Shown piece after piece: positions 34,661-46,724 of a DNA stretch of 64,000 nucleotides. Within the stretch, counting starts at the first letter, position 1, and each line of letters starts with the position of its first letter. Below the pieces are notes generated by a model. The model saw only the letters and a program-made list of their open reading frames with translations, ran no database searches and was not told the DNA's origin. Source of the stretch: Diphasiastrum complanatum (Eukaryota > Streptophyta > Lycopodiopsida > Lycopodiales > Lycopodiaceae); contig CM055095.1 in NCBI GenBank assembly GCA_029204225.1, positions 45,123,446 through 45,187,445 of the forward strand, in the 5' to 3' direction. Both the position numbers and the translations under genes were made by a program.

Positions 34661-35200
34661 CGGATTTTAAGACGACACCAACAAGTAATAATTCTGACTA
34701 ATGTTCGTAGGAAATTAGCCGAAGGGGTTAAACATAACTTTTAGCAGAAATTCCTTCAAATCTAAATGAGCTATGTGTTCAGATAATGGGATTGATTGAG
34801 GCTCTGTCTTGTTTGCTTCCTGCGATAAAAATTGATTCTCTATGTTTGATTAAGAAGAAGTTTTAGCTAATGTGATTCTGCTTGATGAATCTAATTGCTA
34901 GTTGTTGTCAGTTTTGACTGTTTTCCTGATGTTGAAGAGCCTGAAAAATAAAGTAATTCTTACAATTATAGACCTTGACCAAATCGTTTCATCATTGCTG
35001 TTCCTGGATGCCAATTTACCCAAATATCTGTGGATAACCAGTTATGTTGTTGTAGTATTCATTGTGAACTTTATATACTCTAGTCTATTTATCATCATAC
35101 ATACATTTATAATGCAAAAGATGAGATTATTCTCTCTCTTGGGGAACGATCAAACCTTTAATACTATGTAATTCACTGATTTTGTGAAAATCTATAACGA
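34661..35200 (+). pseudogene. Decayed plus-strand Ty1/copia integrase fragment
   Basis: The frame 34902-35171 contains DANLPKYLWITSYVVVVFIV, which resembles the copia integrase block 'ANLPKYLWAEAVNTAVYLIN'. A possible SDNG remnant lies near 34780. Heavily degraded; the only plus-strand copia coding trace near here. Confidence 0.4.
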
Positions 35201-35210
35201 CTAGGCCACC

Positions 35211-35285
35211 ACAAACTTGAATGAAATGATTATGTACTGTTGTTGTCCGTACAAAACCAGCAAGCTATTGTATTTCACACGTGTT
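35211..35285. repeat. 75-bp fragment of the 38.7-39.3 kb copia LTR
   Basis: Same-strand match to about 38813-38885 (CAAACTTGAATGAAATGATTATGTA..., about 90%). It abuts the broken RT of the same copia element, so it is probably all that is left of its 3' LTR. Confidence 0.65.
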
Positions 35286-38166
35286 GAGTAAAAAAGTGTT
35301 AAGCTTAGCATATCAACTCCTTGGTGCTTGCTTAAGGCCATACAAACTCTTTTGTAGAAGACACATATGATTTGGCTTTGTTGATGAAATGTAGCTCTCG
35401 GGTTGCTCCATGTACACTTCCTCCTCAAGATCACCATTCAAGAATGCATTTGAAATGTCCATTTGCCATAGATCTCATCCATAAAGTGTGAAATGATGAC
35501 TCGAATGCTTACCATCTTTGCCACAGGTGCAAAGGTCTCATCATAGTCAATCCCTTGTTGTTGAGCATATCCTTTTGCCCCTAACATTGCCTTGTACTTG
35601 TTGATAGATCCATCTTGGTTTGTCTTCACCTTGAAGATCCATTTGCATCCAATAGCTTTCTTGTCCTTAGGCAACTCCACCAATCTCCATGTTCCATTCT
35701 TCATAAGAGCTTGATACTCAAGATCCATTGTTTGGATCCACTCCTCTTCTTTCCTTGCTTGATCTACACTTGTAGGCTCATCCAAAGAGGTTAGGAAAGC
35801 AACATAATTTCCAGAAACTACTTGCTTACCCTTTTAATCATATGTGAGCCTTGAAGGTACTTGTCTTTCTCTTGATGTTCTCCTTGGCTTTTGACTTGAT
35901 GAAGGTCCATCATCACCACCATCCAAAGTAGGATCCTTCTCATCAACATCAAGAATGTTAGATCCATCCACTCTACCATCAATCATGCTTGAAGACACCT
36001 TCGAAATATTCCCCTCATCAAGAATGACATCTCTACCAACAATCACTTTGTTAGTAGAAGGAATGGAAACCTTATAGGCTTTACTCACCTCACTATATCC
36101 AACAAAAATACCTCTTCTTGAAGATGGATCCTCCTTGGTTCTATCATCAGGAGTAATGTTGACATGGCATGTGCATCCAAAGATTCTTAGAAAGTTGACA
36201 CTCGACCTCCTCTTGAATAGCATCTCAAAAGGTGTCCTTCCATCCAAAATAGCACTTGGCCACCTATTGCACAAGAAATTGGCACACAACAGAGCTTGAT
36301 CCCAAAATGGTTTGTCAAGATTAGCACTTAACCTCATAGCTTTAGTACTTTCACATAAAGTCCTATTCTTCCTTTTAGCCACTCCATTTTGTTGTGGGGT
36401 CCTTGATGTTGTATACTCCCTCTTGATCCCATGCTCATCACAAAAGGCCTTGAACTTGTTAGATATGTACTCACACCACATTGTCACCTCTCAAGCACTT
36501 GATCTTTGTGAAAAATTGGTTCTCCCTTGCATTCTTGAACTTGACAAAGACATCATACACTTCATCCTTGCACTTTAGTAGATAGATTCAACAAAATCTA
36601 CTAAAATCATCAATGAATATTACATACATCTTAGCTCCACTATTGCTACTTGTAGTAAATCCATGAATATCCGAATGTACAAGTTGAAAAGGCTTTGTAG
36701 ATCTAGAAATAGATCTAGTATAAGGTAGTCTATTTGACTTAGACAAAGCACAAGACTCACAAACATGCTGGACATTACTTAAGGAACTTGGAAGACCAAT
36801 CACAACCTTCTTCCTTGCCATTACCTCCAATGACTTGAAGTTAAGGTGTCTCATCCTTTTGTGCCAAAACTCTTGAATAGAAATTTGCTTCATTGCAACA
36901 CATCCAACTTGGTTAGCAATAACACAAACTTCAAGTTTGAACAACCTCCCTTGCCTTTTACCTTTTTCAATCAAGACATCCTTCCTTTTGATCAAACAAG
37001 CATCTCCATCAAACTACACCTTGAGGCCCTTACTTAGCATTTGACTCACACTAAGCAAATTCTTGGTAAATATAGATGGAATAAACAAGACATCCTCCAA
37101 ATGAACATTCCTATTTGTAGAGAGAGAGATAGGAATTGTGCCAATCCCTTTGATTGCACACTCACCATCATTGGCCATGTAGATCACCCTCTTGTCATCT
37201 CCATATGCCAACAAAGAAGTGAAGTACTCTTTGTAAAAGGTCATGTGTGAACTTGCTCCACTATCAATCCACCAAGGATCTAGATCTCCATCATTAGCAA
37301 GCATACATGAAGACATCACAAAAGCATCATCATTCGCATCTTGAACATCCAAACCATCCTCATCAAGAGTAAGATTACCTTGCTTGTCTCCTTGATCTCT
37401 CTTCTTCTTGTAGCACTCACTTGCAAAGTGTCCTTTGATGCCACAATAGAAGCACTTGAGCTTTGATCTATCCTTCTTTTTGCCACTTGAAGAAGCATCC
37501 ACTTGATCTTGCCCTTTAGACCACTTACTTTTGGTTTTGCCCTTGAATTTGCCCTTTTGTAAACATAGCATCCTCTTGAAGTGTCGATATAGATCCACCT
37601 CTTGCTTGAAGCCTATATTCCTCATTGATCAAGATCTCTTGAAGATCCATAAAACTTGGCAAAGTCTTTTGAATCGCAATACTTTGAACAATGTTAGCAT
37701 GAGCATCCAACAAGCCATTAAGAATCACTTGAATAAGCTCTCCTTCTTTAATGCTTTCATCTATGCAAGCTAACTCATCATTCAATGCTTTCATTCTCAA
37801 AACAAAAGTACTTGGACTTTCTTCATTCTTTGCTAACAAGAAAAGATTTGCCTTCTTAGAGTCAACACTCTAGAAGTAGACTTGGATTCATAAAGCTTCT
37901 TCAATGAATTCCAAGCTTCCAAAGATGATGTGCACTTACCAACTTCCTTGAGAAGTTCATTGGTAACATTTCTCTAGAGCCTTCTTGGCCCTCTTGTCAT
38001 ACCTCAATTGATCTTGTTGTGTTGCTAGTCTCTCCTCCAAACCTACAGCAATATCCAAAACATCATTCATCTCAAGAAGTGACTCTATCCTCACTTTCCA
38101 CAATGAATAGTTACTTGAGGTAAGCCTATCATTGGCTTCCAACATGACTCCAATTGAGGTTGCCAT
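35286..38166 (-). pseudogene. Ty1/copia gag-pol: gag to RT, 3' truncated
   Basis: Minus strand. Gag from ATG 38166 (MATSIGVMLEANDRLTSSNY, SLWKVRIESLL), then FVLRMKALNDELACI and a CCHC knuckle CFYCGIKGHFASEC (about 37450). Protease WWIDSGASSHMTFYKEY and NLLSVSQML. Integrase zinc region (FWHKRMRHLN..CESCALSK), core LVHSDIHGF, and QQNGVAKRKNRT, where the catalytic Glu is Lys. [74 protein letters not shown], then loss of homology near 35290. Frameshifts or stops lie near 37957, 37840, 37600, 37010, 36585, 36490, 35830 and 35440. Catalytic YVDD, RNase H and the full 3' LTR are missing. Confidence 0.9.
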
Positions 38167-38660
38167 GTAGCAATGACCTGATCTTCTCTTTCAACCTACT
38201 TCAATGCACAAAGCACTCCTTTGAACAACAACAAATGCTTTCAAAAGAAATCACCAAGATTTGAAACTATCTCACAAATTCTCTTCTAGCACTTATCCAA
38301 GCAAATCAACACATAGAATCAAACCTTTAGAGATCCAATCAAAATTAGGGTTTTGACAAAATCACAAAAAATTGACTATTCCAAATCTACATGCAAATGC
38401 TGAAAATTTGATATGCAATCTATAAGCCAACACTTAGGTTGATCCAATGATCCAGAAATCGGCCAAATCCAGTATGTGAATTCAAAAATTGGAATTGAAC
38501 AAGTATATTGACCTATTTAGTATTTTGATCTACAAAAGACCCAATCTACAAAAGCAAAAAACTCGATTTTGATGTAGAATCCTCTCTAGCATGCTCTAGA
38601 CTTGATATCTTCAACAAATCATTGATAGATCTGATTCCTCCTTCATAACTTCAAACACAA

Positions 38661-38672
38661 GCTCTAATACCA
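38661..38672 (-). promoter_or_regulatory. Copia primer-binding site (initiator-Met type)
   Basis: The minus strand reads TGGTATTAGAGC immediately after the 5' LTR end, one base different from the common TGGTATCAGAGC site primed by initiator-Met tRNA. Confidence 0.85.
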
Positions 38673-39321
38673 TGTGAAAGGTTTCAGATCTTTAAGATCC
38701 AATCTACTTGAATGATCTTTGGTTAGAAAGAGAAATACACTACCAATCTCACCAATGTAGAAAAATCAGCATCTACACACAAATTGAGATGCAAACACCA
38801 ATAGAACTTGATCAAACTTGAATGAAATGATTATGTATTATTGTTGTCCATACAAAACCAGCAAGCTAATGTATTTCACATGTGTGAATCCAAAAATAAC
38901 AAATATAGATCATTCTACACATAGAATTGCAAGCAATCACCAAGATAGTGCACCAATAAATAGTAGAACCCAAGAGAACCATGTATAAGCATGAAATGAG
39001 ATAGAGAAATGAGAAGATTGCTCTCTCCATGAGTTACATCCTTTTATAGTAGGTCCAAACCCTATTTGGCCACTTGGCTTTCCCACCAAAATGCTAACCC
39101 TACTAATTTTGGGTCTAGATTCAATGTACCCAACTATTCAAATTGAATCTACTCAAACTTGCATTCTAACTTTCCCACACTTTCAAAAAGTGTTTATTCA
39201 AATGAAATTTAGACTAATGAACTTTGAAAATTCAACCTCTAAGCCTAAAACAAGTTTTGGCCTCAATATGCCAAATATGAAAATATTGCAAAATGTGATG
39301 AAACTAGTTGAATCTTTCACA
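38673..39321 (-). repeat. Ty1/copia 5' LTR, 649 bp
   Basis: Bounded by TGTGAAAG (38673) and CTTTCACA (39321), a perfect 8-bp terminal inverted repeat, abutting a primer-binding site and followed by gag. A TATA box is present. The likely 3' LTR survives only as the fragment at 35211-35285. Confidence 0.9.
39041..39048 (-). promoter_or_regulatory. Copia LTR TATA box
   Basis: TATAAAAG on the minus strand within the 5' LTR, the same core as in the LTRs at 17790 and 22481. Confidence 0.6.
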
Positions 39322-39930
39322 GTTGATACTTTGTGAGTCAAGTGCTTTGACAATGTACTTGAGTGTGAGTCAAGTACAGGTAGCAGAAAAATTGGATATG
39401 ATCTATACGAACACTCCAGTACATGGCTACACATTTTTATTCTGATACCCTTATTACATTTGAGCTTAGATTTGATCTGATTTATTTACATAAGCTTCAA
39501 ATGTGATACTGTAATAAGTGTATAGTTAGTTTGATACTTAAATCACATTTGAAACTAAGAGAGGGAGTTAGAATTAGTAAGCTCAACTGTGATTGGACTG
39601 TTAGTGTAGTTAACATTTGTTATGTATTGTTTTAGTTTAATAGGCTTTAGTTAAGAAGCTAGCTTGGGGGCTTGTCCCGGGCCGATAACGGGATTACACT
39701 TGTATATAGCCTAAAATGCCACATAGAGGCCAACAATGAATTTCATGCATTTATTAGGCTTATGCCATATGGCGTCCCTATGCTAAAGGGGACCTTTACT
39801 TGTATATGTATCATTCTCTTTGTAATAAAGATGCTTTTGCTTTGTGAGCTCTTTTGCTTTATGTGACCTCCTCCATTTACTTGTGGATGTTGTTTATGGT
39901 TTCGACGGTTGGCAATCAGTCAATGATTGC
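39322..39930 (+). repeat. Plus-strand copia-like 3' end and LTR remnant
   Basis: A purine tract (ACTAAGAGAGGGAG, about 39554-39567) is followed by TTAGAATTAG, consistent with an LTR start that has lost its TG. Downstream are GCTAGCTTGGGGGCTTGTC, a TGTATATAGCC TATA-like word (about 39700) and AATAAAG (about 39822), in the order expected of U3-R. It could be the other side of the element whose integrase lies at 34.7-35.2 kb. No coding sequence recognised in 39322-39553. Confidence 0.45.
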
Positions 39931-39989
39931 ATCTCTGATATGCACTCTCCACTAGATTAGAATTTCCGCATAGAATGTTAACTCTAAGA

Positions 39990-40980
39990 TCATAGATGTA
40001 TTATGAAATCGTATTTAGCATCATTCTTTATGATAAGATCAATTAAAAATTTTAATGAAAGTATACAAATTTATGGGCTTTTGTAGTTTATCGAGTAGGT
40101 AAATTTTGTGGAAATGATTGTTCCACTATTGAATGAATTTTCATTTTTGTTCAAAAAATTGAAGGGAATCTTTTATATATGGGGGGGATGTCCTTTCTAG
40201 TGACTTTCACCAAAAGTGTCATTTAAGAAGCTATGGTCTGCCCGTTAGATCACCTGGCTCATCAGTCAAGTTGTCTAAAAAGACCATTTTCCCATGTAAA
40301 TGTCGAACAAAACTTCACTTACTCCTATTCCAAATTATCAAAGTTTTGTTTCAAAACATTTTCAGCCATCATTTCAGATGATAAATCGATGCAATGACTT
40401 CGCAAATGGTCCTTACAACCAATAAAGGTCACTAGAAAGACCATTCTCCTACAAGAAAGTTGAGCAAAAGTATTAATCACTTATACCCTAATTGATTGTA
40501 AGATGCATCATGAAATTTTTTGAGGCATCATTCTCTATGATAGAATCATATACCGAATCAGTTATAATTTTGTGTTTTCTATTGTACTTTAATGGGTTTT
40601 TCCATCATTTATAAATGAAAGCAGGTTGTTTCTCTTGCTTGTCTAGTAAACTATTAAACTAAAGTCCACTATGAGATAATCCCCTACTTCTTGAATCAAA
40701 TAAGCACCTAAGAGATTACTAGTGTTAGACAAAGCAGGAAGTTGTGAATCAGTTGAACCTAGAGCATGTTGTAAGATTGAAATTGCTTGTAAACGTCATT
40801 CAAGAAGTTTATAGTGCGGCCATTAGATCATCCTACCCACTGGTGAAGTTGTCTGAAAGGACCATTGCCCTACACGGATGTTGAGTGAAAAAAAAATTCA
40901 CTCTTATTCAAGAATGGAAACATCAAAATTGTATTGTAGAATATTTGCAACCATCATTCTAAGTTTCTAACCAATAAATA
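39990..40980. repeat. Diverged long repeats around the AAAGACCATT motif
   Basis: Segments at about 40205-40330 and 40793-40915 align (AAGAAG..TAT.GT..G.CC.TTAGATCA, GTCTAAAAAGACCATTTTCCC), and a third partial copy is at about 40425-40480. Separately, 39998-40050 resembles 40497-40550 (ATGAAAT..T...GCATCATTCT.TATGATA). Non-coding. Nature unknown. Confidence 0.55.
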
Positions 40981-41368
40981 GATTTAACAAATCGGTGAGA
41001 GTTTTTATCTCAGATATATAGCGTTAGAGTTTGTGGTCTTCTAAACACAGAGATGTCGACGTTGCCGCTGTCGTCGGTGAAGATGATGAATATGTGACCT
41101 CTAGACATGTGGTCTCGAGGTGTGTCATGTAGCTAAAGTACTCGGCGTCACTGGTCTCTATGCTGGTCACGAGTGGGAATATTTGTCTCATCATCGGAAT
41201 TGAAATCATCATGAGGTCTTCTCCAAGAGAAGAAAGAGGTAATCTGGAGTTGAGGCAGGTCTTGTTGTATATGACAAAGACTGCTCGAAATCAAAATATC
41301 GCCAAGTTTGCAGCCATTACCACCACAATGTCTCAATAACCCTCTCTAACTCATCAATTTAAAGTCTG

Positions 41369-41371
<3 letters not shown>

Positions 41372-41446
<75 letters not shown>
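41372..41446. repeat. (GA)37 microsatellite
   Basis: Perfect GA dinucleotide run of 75 bp. Confidence 0.97.
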
Positions 41447-41450
<4 letters not shown>

Positions 41451-41460
41451 GGTAATAGTG

Positions 41461-41601
41461 AAGGGCGAAATACTATGCCCAACAAGCAGGCTAGACTATG
41501 ATGAGACATTTGCACTTGTTGCTAAGATGACATCTATCAAGACCATTTTGGCCTTAGCCTCACCTGATATGTTTATTGGCTTTACGCTCCCCAACCGATG
41601 A
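41461..41601 (+). pseudogene. Ty1/copia RT scrap
   Basis: A plus-strand frame reads RLDYDETFALVAKMTSIKTI followed by LALAS, the conserved copia RT block 'DYDETFAPVAKMTSIRTLLALA'. It ends at a TGA at about 41599. Flanking RT blocks are absent, and the (GA)n tract lies directly upstream. Confidence 0.7.
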
Positions 41602-44507
41602 GATTCTAGCTTCAATGGATAGTGTCCTTAAGGTTTAGGGGATGACCCCTTAACTGCAAGACCTTGACTGTTGGTGAAGTGTGGTGCTCATATGTCAAGA
41701 TTTGGAGTGTATGAAAACGATAATTCTTGTGCCGTCTAACAGATGCAGCTAGACTCTAGGCAGCTTACACTTGGTAAAAAGATGGGTTAGGCAATCTTTG
41801 TAGTGGTGCTCGTGAAAAAATCATCAAGGTCCATCATAGCATATACACAATCGTGCAATATCGGTGTTTCTTCCAATGAGGTGGGGTCTCTTTTCTTTTA
41901 TGTTCTTCCGTGCTATGTGGGGAGCAAGTTATATGCGCCGCTTTGTTTGGTAAGTGGTAGTATTTTGCTGACCATTGGGTCTAGGTATTTTGCTAGACAG
42001 TTCCGACTGTGAGTGTGACTAGTGCGACGCCACGAATGGTGGACGGCCGGCTCTGGTGTTTCACAGAGGTCGGGTCCAGTTGACACACTTCATGATTTGA
42101 ATGAGCAGACGATTCCAACTTTTACGATTTCGTATAGCAGTCTAACTACCAGGGCATATGCTAGACGGTTCTAGTAATGCATAAAGTTGTGTAAAAACCC
42201 AATTCATTGTCTTTCTTTAGAACATATTTATTTTCATGCGATGTGAATAAGACATGGCCCCGAGTTTTATCAGTTTCGTACAACGACTAATGAGCAAACA
42301 AATTTGGGAAATGGTTAATTCACTAGTCCAGCCCACAATATTTGCTATACATAACTATAATATCAAACCGATTTCCATACTCATGGTAGTACAAAACAAT
42401 TCATTGCAAAATTCTCCATTATTCATTCGATTGAACAGGCATAACCAACAACTATAAACTTATCCGATGCCGAGAACTTATGTTACTACAATACTTGAGA
42501 AAATTTCATTCAAATCACAAAGCGATTAGAAGTATGATATCACACGACAATCGATTGAAAGTAATGGAAGTGAACTCCATGAAATTGAAAGGACTAGAAT
42601 GGAAAAGTAGGTTGAGTACAAGTTTACCTCAATGGTAGTGATCTTCAAAGAGCGGCTTGAAACTTGCCATTTATACCAACATGCGGATACACAATTAGAT
42701 CAGAGAATAATAGGTAATCAACCAAACTTTGCCGCAGATTGTTCGAAGAATCGGCAACTTGTAGCAGGAGGCTAACGTTCCAGTCAGTTCTCACATATTT
42801 AACCAGGGCCAACGAGGGTTTCTAGGGCAGCAGGGTTGGCACATGCCTCAGTGAACAGAGATAGCTTGCAAACACGCCTGAGAGGGCTCCAGCGAGGGCT
42901 GGCTGAGCCTGGCAGCGATGCAGATGATGGCTCACTGGAGCATTCAAACTTTAGAATGTCTCAGATGCAACAAACAAAGGTGGTATTGAGATGTCTCGGA
43001 GAGAGAAAGAGATACAGCTGGCTCAGTGTTGAATCTATATAAGTGTGACTATCTGGCTACAAAAGTGCATTTGTAGAAGTGTGATTGAATGCATCACTGG
43101 ATTGCGAAAGTTTTATGCTCCAAACAGTAGTAATTTAGTTTTCAAAAAATGCGAGTGATTCATGCAAGAATAACAGAGGTACAGAGCCTTTAGAAATGCG
43201 TGATTGTTTTTGAATTCTGCTTCTGGAATTGGTGAGGGATGGGCCACAGATGATCTTGAAGTCTGCTATGGAGATGTTGTGGCCTCCATAGAAATACGGG
43301 CAACTAATAGTAGAAAAACGTTGGAAAAGATGGCTGTAGATGTGCGCTGCAGGCTGCCACAGAGGTGCGATTTTGCTATCCAAATGCGATTGACTGGCCA
43401 CGAATATCTGTCAGAGTTTCTGTCTCTGCAATGAACGATTGAATATTGCCTAAAAATCAGTGGATAGTTGCCACAGAAGTGTGATTATCTGCCATAGAAG
43501 CACTGTTGGCAGCATCACAAAACAGTGATTGAGCACTTTGCCAGAAAGGTGCAATTGGCTGCTTCAGAACTGTAACGGCTTATAATGGAGAGATCACTTG
43601 GCCATGAATTCTCAAACCCATATAAGATTTTCTATGGTGCTTGACCTCAACATCTCATATTTCCAAAGTGAAATTAATAGGAGCCTAATATGAAGCAAGC
43701 ATGATGTTGGTGTCCTCTAGAATGGAATTAGAAATAAAATTGGATGAGACTTCAACACCTTAATGGGCACACTCTTTTAAGGTAAATGATAGCTAAAGGA
43801 CTCATCTCAATAAAGCTCCGAAATCTGTTTCCATTGAATAAATTCAATGGAAGAGTCCTCAAATTGATGAATAAAAAATGAATCCCTACTCACCACACAT
43901 GGCTCATACTTCAGACTCCTCTTACTCACACAAGAAATCTGGATGGGGGAGAGTAACGAATGATCAATTTATGAAAAATTCCCATTAATGAATGAGAATA
44001 TCTTTTTCATACACGATGAAGGTAGAAAATCATCATCTAGGACCAAGAGATCTCAACCTATGATTCCTAATAACAATTTTAAACAAAGTTTACTCCACCT
44101 TAAAACACCCAAACAAACTTTAAAGACACAAGATAATCAAGATAATCACAACTCAAGATCATACTCAACACACTATTGCAAGAAAACCACTAACTCTCTC
44201 AAAGATGGGTGGCTTTAACTTTCCTCTCAAGACAACAAGCATCCAAAAAGAATCAACTCTCACACAAGGCAATGAGGCTCTCAAAATTATCAACTCCTAA
44301 AAATACCCACTCTCAACATCATCTCACTATTATCCAACAATATATTCAACACAAAGAGTGGCCTCCTTTTATAGCAAATCTCAAGGGTCCCCCTTCAAAT
44401 GAGGCCTTGCCAATTTTCATGTGCTTCAAGCCTTCTTTTCCATTTATCCACCCCCCATTGGTAAGTATATCAAGTGGTGTTGTAAAGTTGACTCAGGTGC
44501 ACTAAGA
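41602..44507. other. Unassigned DNA with irregular short repeats
   Basis: No coding sequence recognised. From 43026 to 43580 a degenerate word (G)CCACAGA(A/G)GTG(C/T)GATT recurs irregularly (near 43026, 43072, 43362, 43470, 43545). TATA-like TTTTATAG on the minus strand near 44365 suggests old LTR sequence at 43.6-44.5 kb. Confidence 0.3.
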
Positions 44508-45390
44508 TGTCCTGTAAGACTCTAAGGGGTGACACTCCTTGAAAGGTCCTAGAGCGAGTTAGGAAGTCAAGGACTGAGCCTCCAACCTATGGTGAGTCAG
44601 CCAAGTAGTTACAAGTCATGAGCTAGACCTGGAGCTCGAGTAATAACCTAGTCAGGAGCCAAGTTGATTCTACCGCTGAGACGGCTCCCGGGACCCGTGT
44701 CCAGGAGCCAGACTGATTCTGCCAGGTTTAATCAGCAAAATAAAAACTAAGTCCAGAAAAGCGTGCTTTACTAGAAAGCATTATATTCCAAGACAGAGGG
44801 AGTGCGATGAATCACACCAGAACTATAGGGGGAGTCCGGCGCAGACAGAAACTTGGGCAGCTCAACCAGCGCCAGGAATCCAGTCGCCAGGTCTCAACTC
44901 CCTCTACCAGCACGAGCCAGACACAATGCCCAGCACGTGTTGGTGGCCCCGAGACCAGTCAGTCTATGTATGAATGTAACCTCTTCCAAATTTAATAAAG
45001 TTGATCCCTGGGGATGATTACCATTTTGGTTTCGCCTCCGAGACTGGTCCAAGTGGAAGGACCCTTACTACAACCTTTTTGCCTCGCCGGCGCCTAAGGG
45101 TCCACATCACCGATGTGTGGCTTGCCGCTATGCCATTTGGTCAGTTTGGCGACCACTTTGCCTTGAGTTTCATGTGTGGCTTGTCTTTGCCTTTGGTTAC
45201 CTCTTGGGGACAGATTCTGAGTTGGCTTTCGGACTGGTTGGAATTCCAGTTTTCTTAAAGTCTGAATGGTTATGCTTGTTACGTTTCTAAGTTGGCTTTT
45301 ACGTAAGTGCATGATGGATGAATGTTAGACTTAAGCACGTGTTGGGGAAACCGCTCAAGTCCCAGCGCCCTTTGAGGCACTGGTGCTACA
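44508..45390 (+). repeat. Chromovirus 5' LTR (start approximate)
   Basis: The end is supported: ...GTGCTACA at 45390 is followed two bases later by an initiator-Met type primer site. An AATAAAG at about 44993 fits a poly(A) signal. The start TGTCCTGTAAG at 44508 is only a candidate. Internal near-repeats AGCCA(A/G)(G/A)(T/C)TGATTCT(A/G)CC at about 44660-44735. Confidence 0.5.
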
Positions 45391-45392
45391 TG

Positions 45393-45405
45393 TGGTATCA
45401 AAGCT
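45393..45405 (+). promoter_or_regulatory. Primer-binding site (initiator-Met type)
   Basis: TGGTATCAAAGCT, one base from the common TGGTATCAGAGC, right after the LTR end. Confidence 0.75.
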
Positions 45406-45459
45406 AACTAGCCGGTCAGCTACGCAAGTCTCACAGGGATGGCCACTTTTTTGGATTTG

Positions 45460-45880
45460 TCAAGACAACCGTTGTGCAAGATGTTGCCCACAGTGTAAGC
45501 ACGGGTGCATCCACGGTCGGGTTGGTTGGCAGAACATGGTACTTGATGCGGCAAGGTGCTGCCCTTGAGGTGTAAGCACGGTCAATTCCCGCGGTTCGGG
45601 CCTGGCGCCGTCTGCACATAGGACAGATGAGGCAATGTGCTGCCATTAGGATGGTGAAAGCACGGTCCGTGCCTTGTGGGGTGTAGGGTGATATATTCGA
45701 ATTGTACGAGTTAACCATTGATACAGAGATGCTGCTCAAATTTGGGTGTAAAGCATGGATGGTTAGTTGTTGGTGCGGGATAGCTGCCGATCGTTTAGCT
45801 ATAAGGGCTATCGACTAGAGTTGGTGCGGCGTGACTGAGGCAATGTGCTGCTTAATGGTGAAAGCACGGATGGTTGGATG
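45460..45880 (+). repeat. Degenerate leader repeats (GGCAAGGTGCTGCC...GTAAGCACGG)
   Basis: At least four irregular copies, near 45475, 45548, 45628 and 45835, of a unit of roughly GATG(A/C)GGCAA(T/G)GTGCTGCC followed by a GTGAAAGCACGG-like tail. They fill the leader where gag should be. Gag is absent, so protease follows the leader directly. Confidence 0.6.
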
Positions 45881-46085
45881 GATGTTTTCCCGTGGGCTAA
45901 TTCTGTGATAGATTTGTGTGGGCGTGGCTAGGCAAAGGTCCTACGTCCAGTCTCTGGGGGAACGTGGCATGAGAGGGATCCTCTGTGTTTGCTTTGGTTG
46001 GTATGTTCGTTTGTGGTGTGCTTGTTTGGACCTGAATAACCCCTGGTTGCTTAATTTGTTCCACGTGATCTGATCTAGTAGGGAG

Positions 46086-46724
46086 TTGAGAGAGGAGTTT
46101 ACATTTGTGGGTGGACGACACACAAGTATGGAAAGGAGCTTCCATGGGGCAACCCCCAAGATTAATTCGAGATTATTATTCCTATCGGGAAAGATCGCGG
46201 GGAGGAAGTCAGATTTCATGATCAACTCGGGAGCTTCACATAACTATATTTCAAAGAGCATAGTGGAACAATTCAGCTTGCCGACCAGGAATGTGACATC
46301 AACGCTCAAGGTAGAAACAACAAAGGGAGCACTGGACGCAGACAAAGCAACATTGGATCTCCCGGTGCAGATTGGGAGATGGAAGGCTAAACTTAGCTTT
46401 CTGATTTTAGAGATGGATGCCTTCGATGTAATTTTGGGCCTCCCCTGGCTAAATGAACACTGTATTGCAGTTTTGGGTAGGAGCTCAAACTTGGTCCTCT
46501 TGGATTACAAGGGACAAATCTGTATGACAAAAGCTTTGCCTGGAGGGAACGCTAAGAGTACCGATAATGAACAAAATTTGGTTGCTGCATCTGTGATAAA
46601 AAGCATGGCGAAAGAGAAAAGGTCAAAGTGCTTTCTTTGTATCTGCAAAGAGGTTCCAGAAGGGAAAGACGCACAACAAAAGAACTTGCCAAAAGGAGGT
46701 GGCAGATTTGCCAGAGGAATTTAG
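46086..46724 (+). pseudogene. Chromovirus aspartic protease region
   Basis: A 213-codon open frame. The protease core is FMINSGASHNYISKSIV (about residues 43-59), then FDVILGLPWLNEH (about residues 110-122). The catalytic triad DSG reads NSG: the Asp codon GAC has become AAC, so the enzyme would be inactive. A Lys-rich tail follows, and reading shifts near 46705 into the linker before RT (LPEEFSDVFLEELPAKLPPQ). No gag zinc knuckle was found upstream. Confidence 0.8.

Noticed and set aside
45001-45312. Frames in the chromovirus LTR (45001-45258 plus, 45094-45312 minus)
   Set aside because: Located in the LTR upstream of the primer site; overlapping antisense frames are due to base composition.
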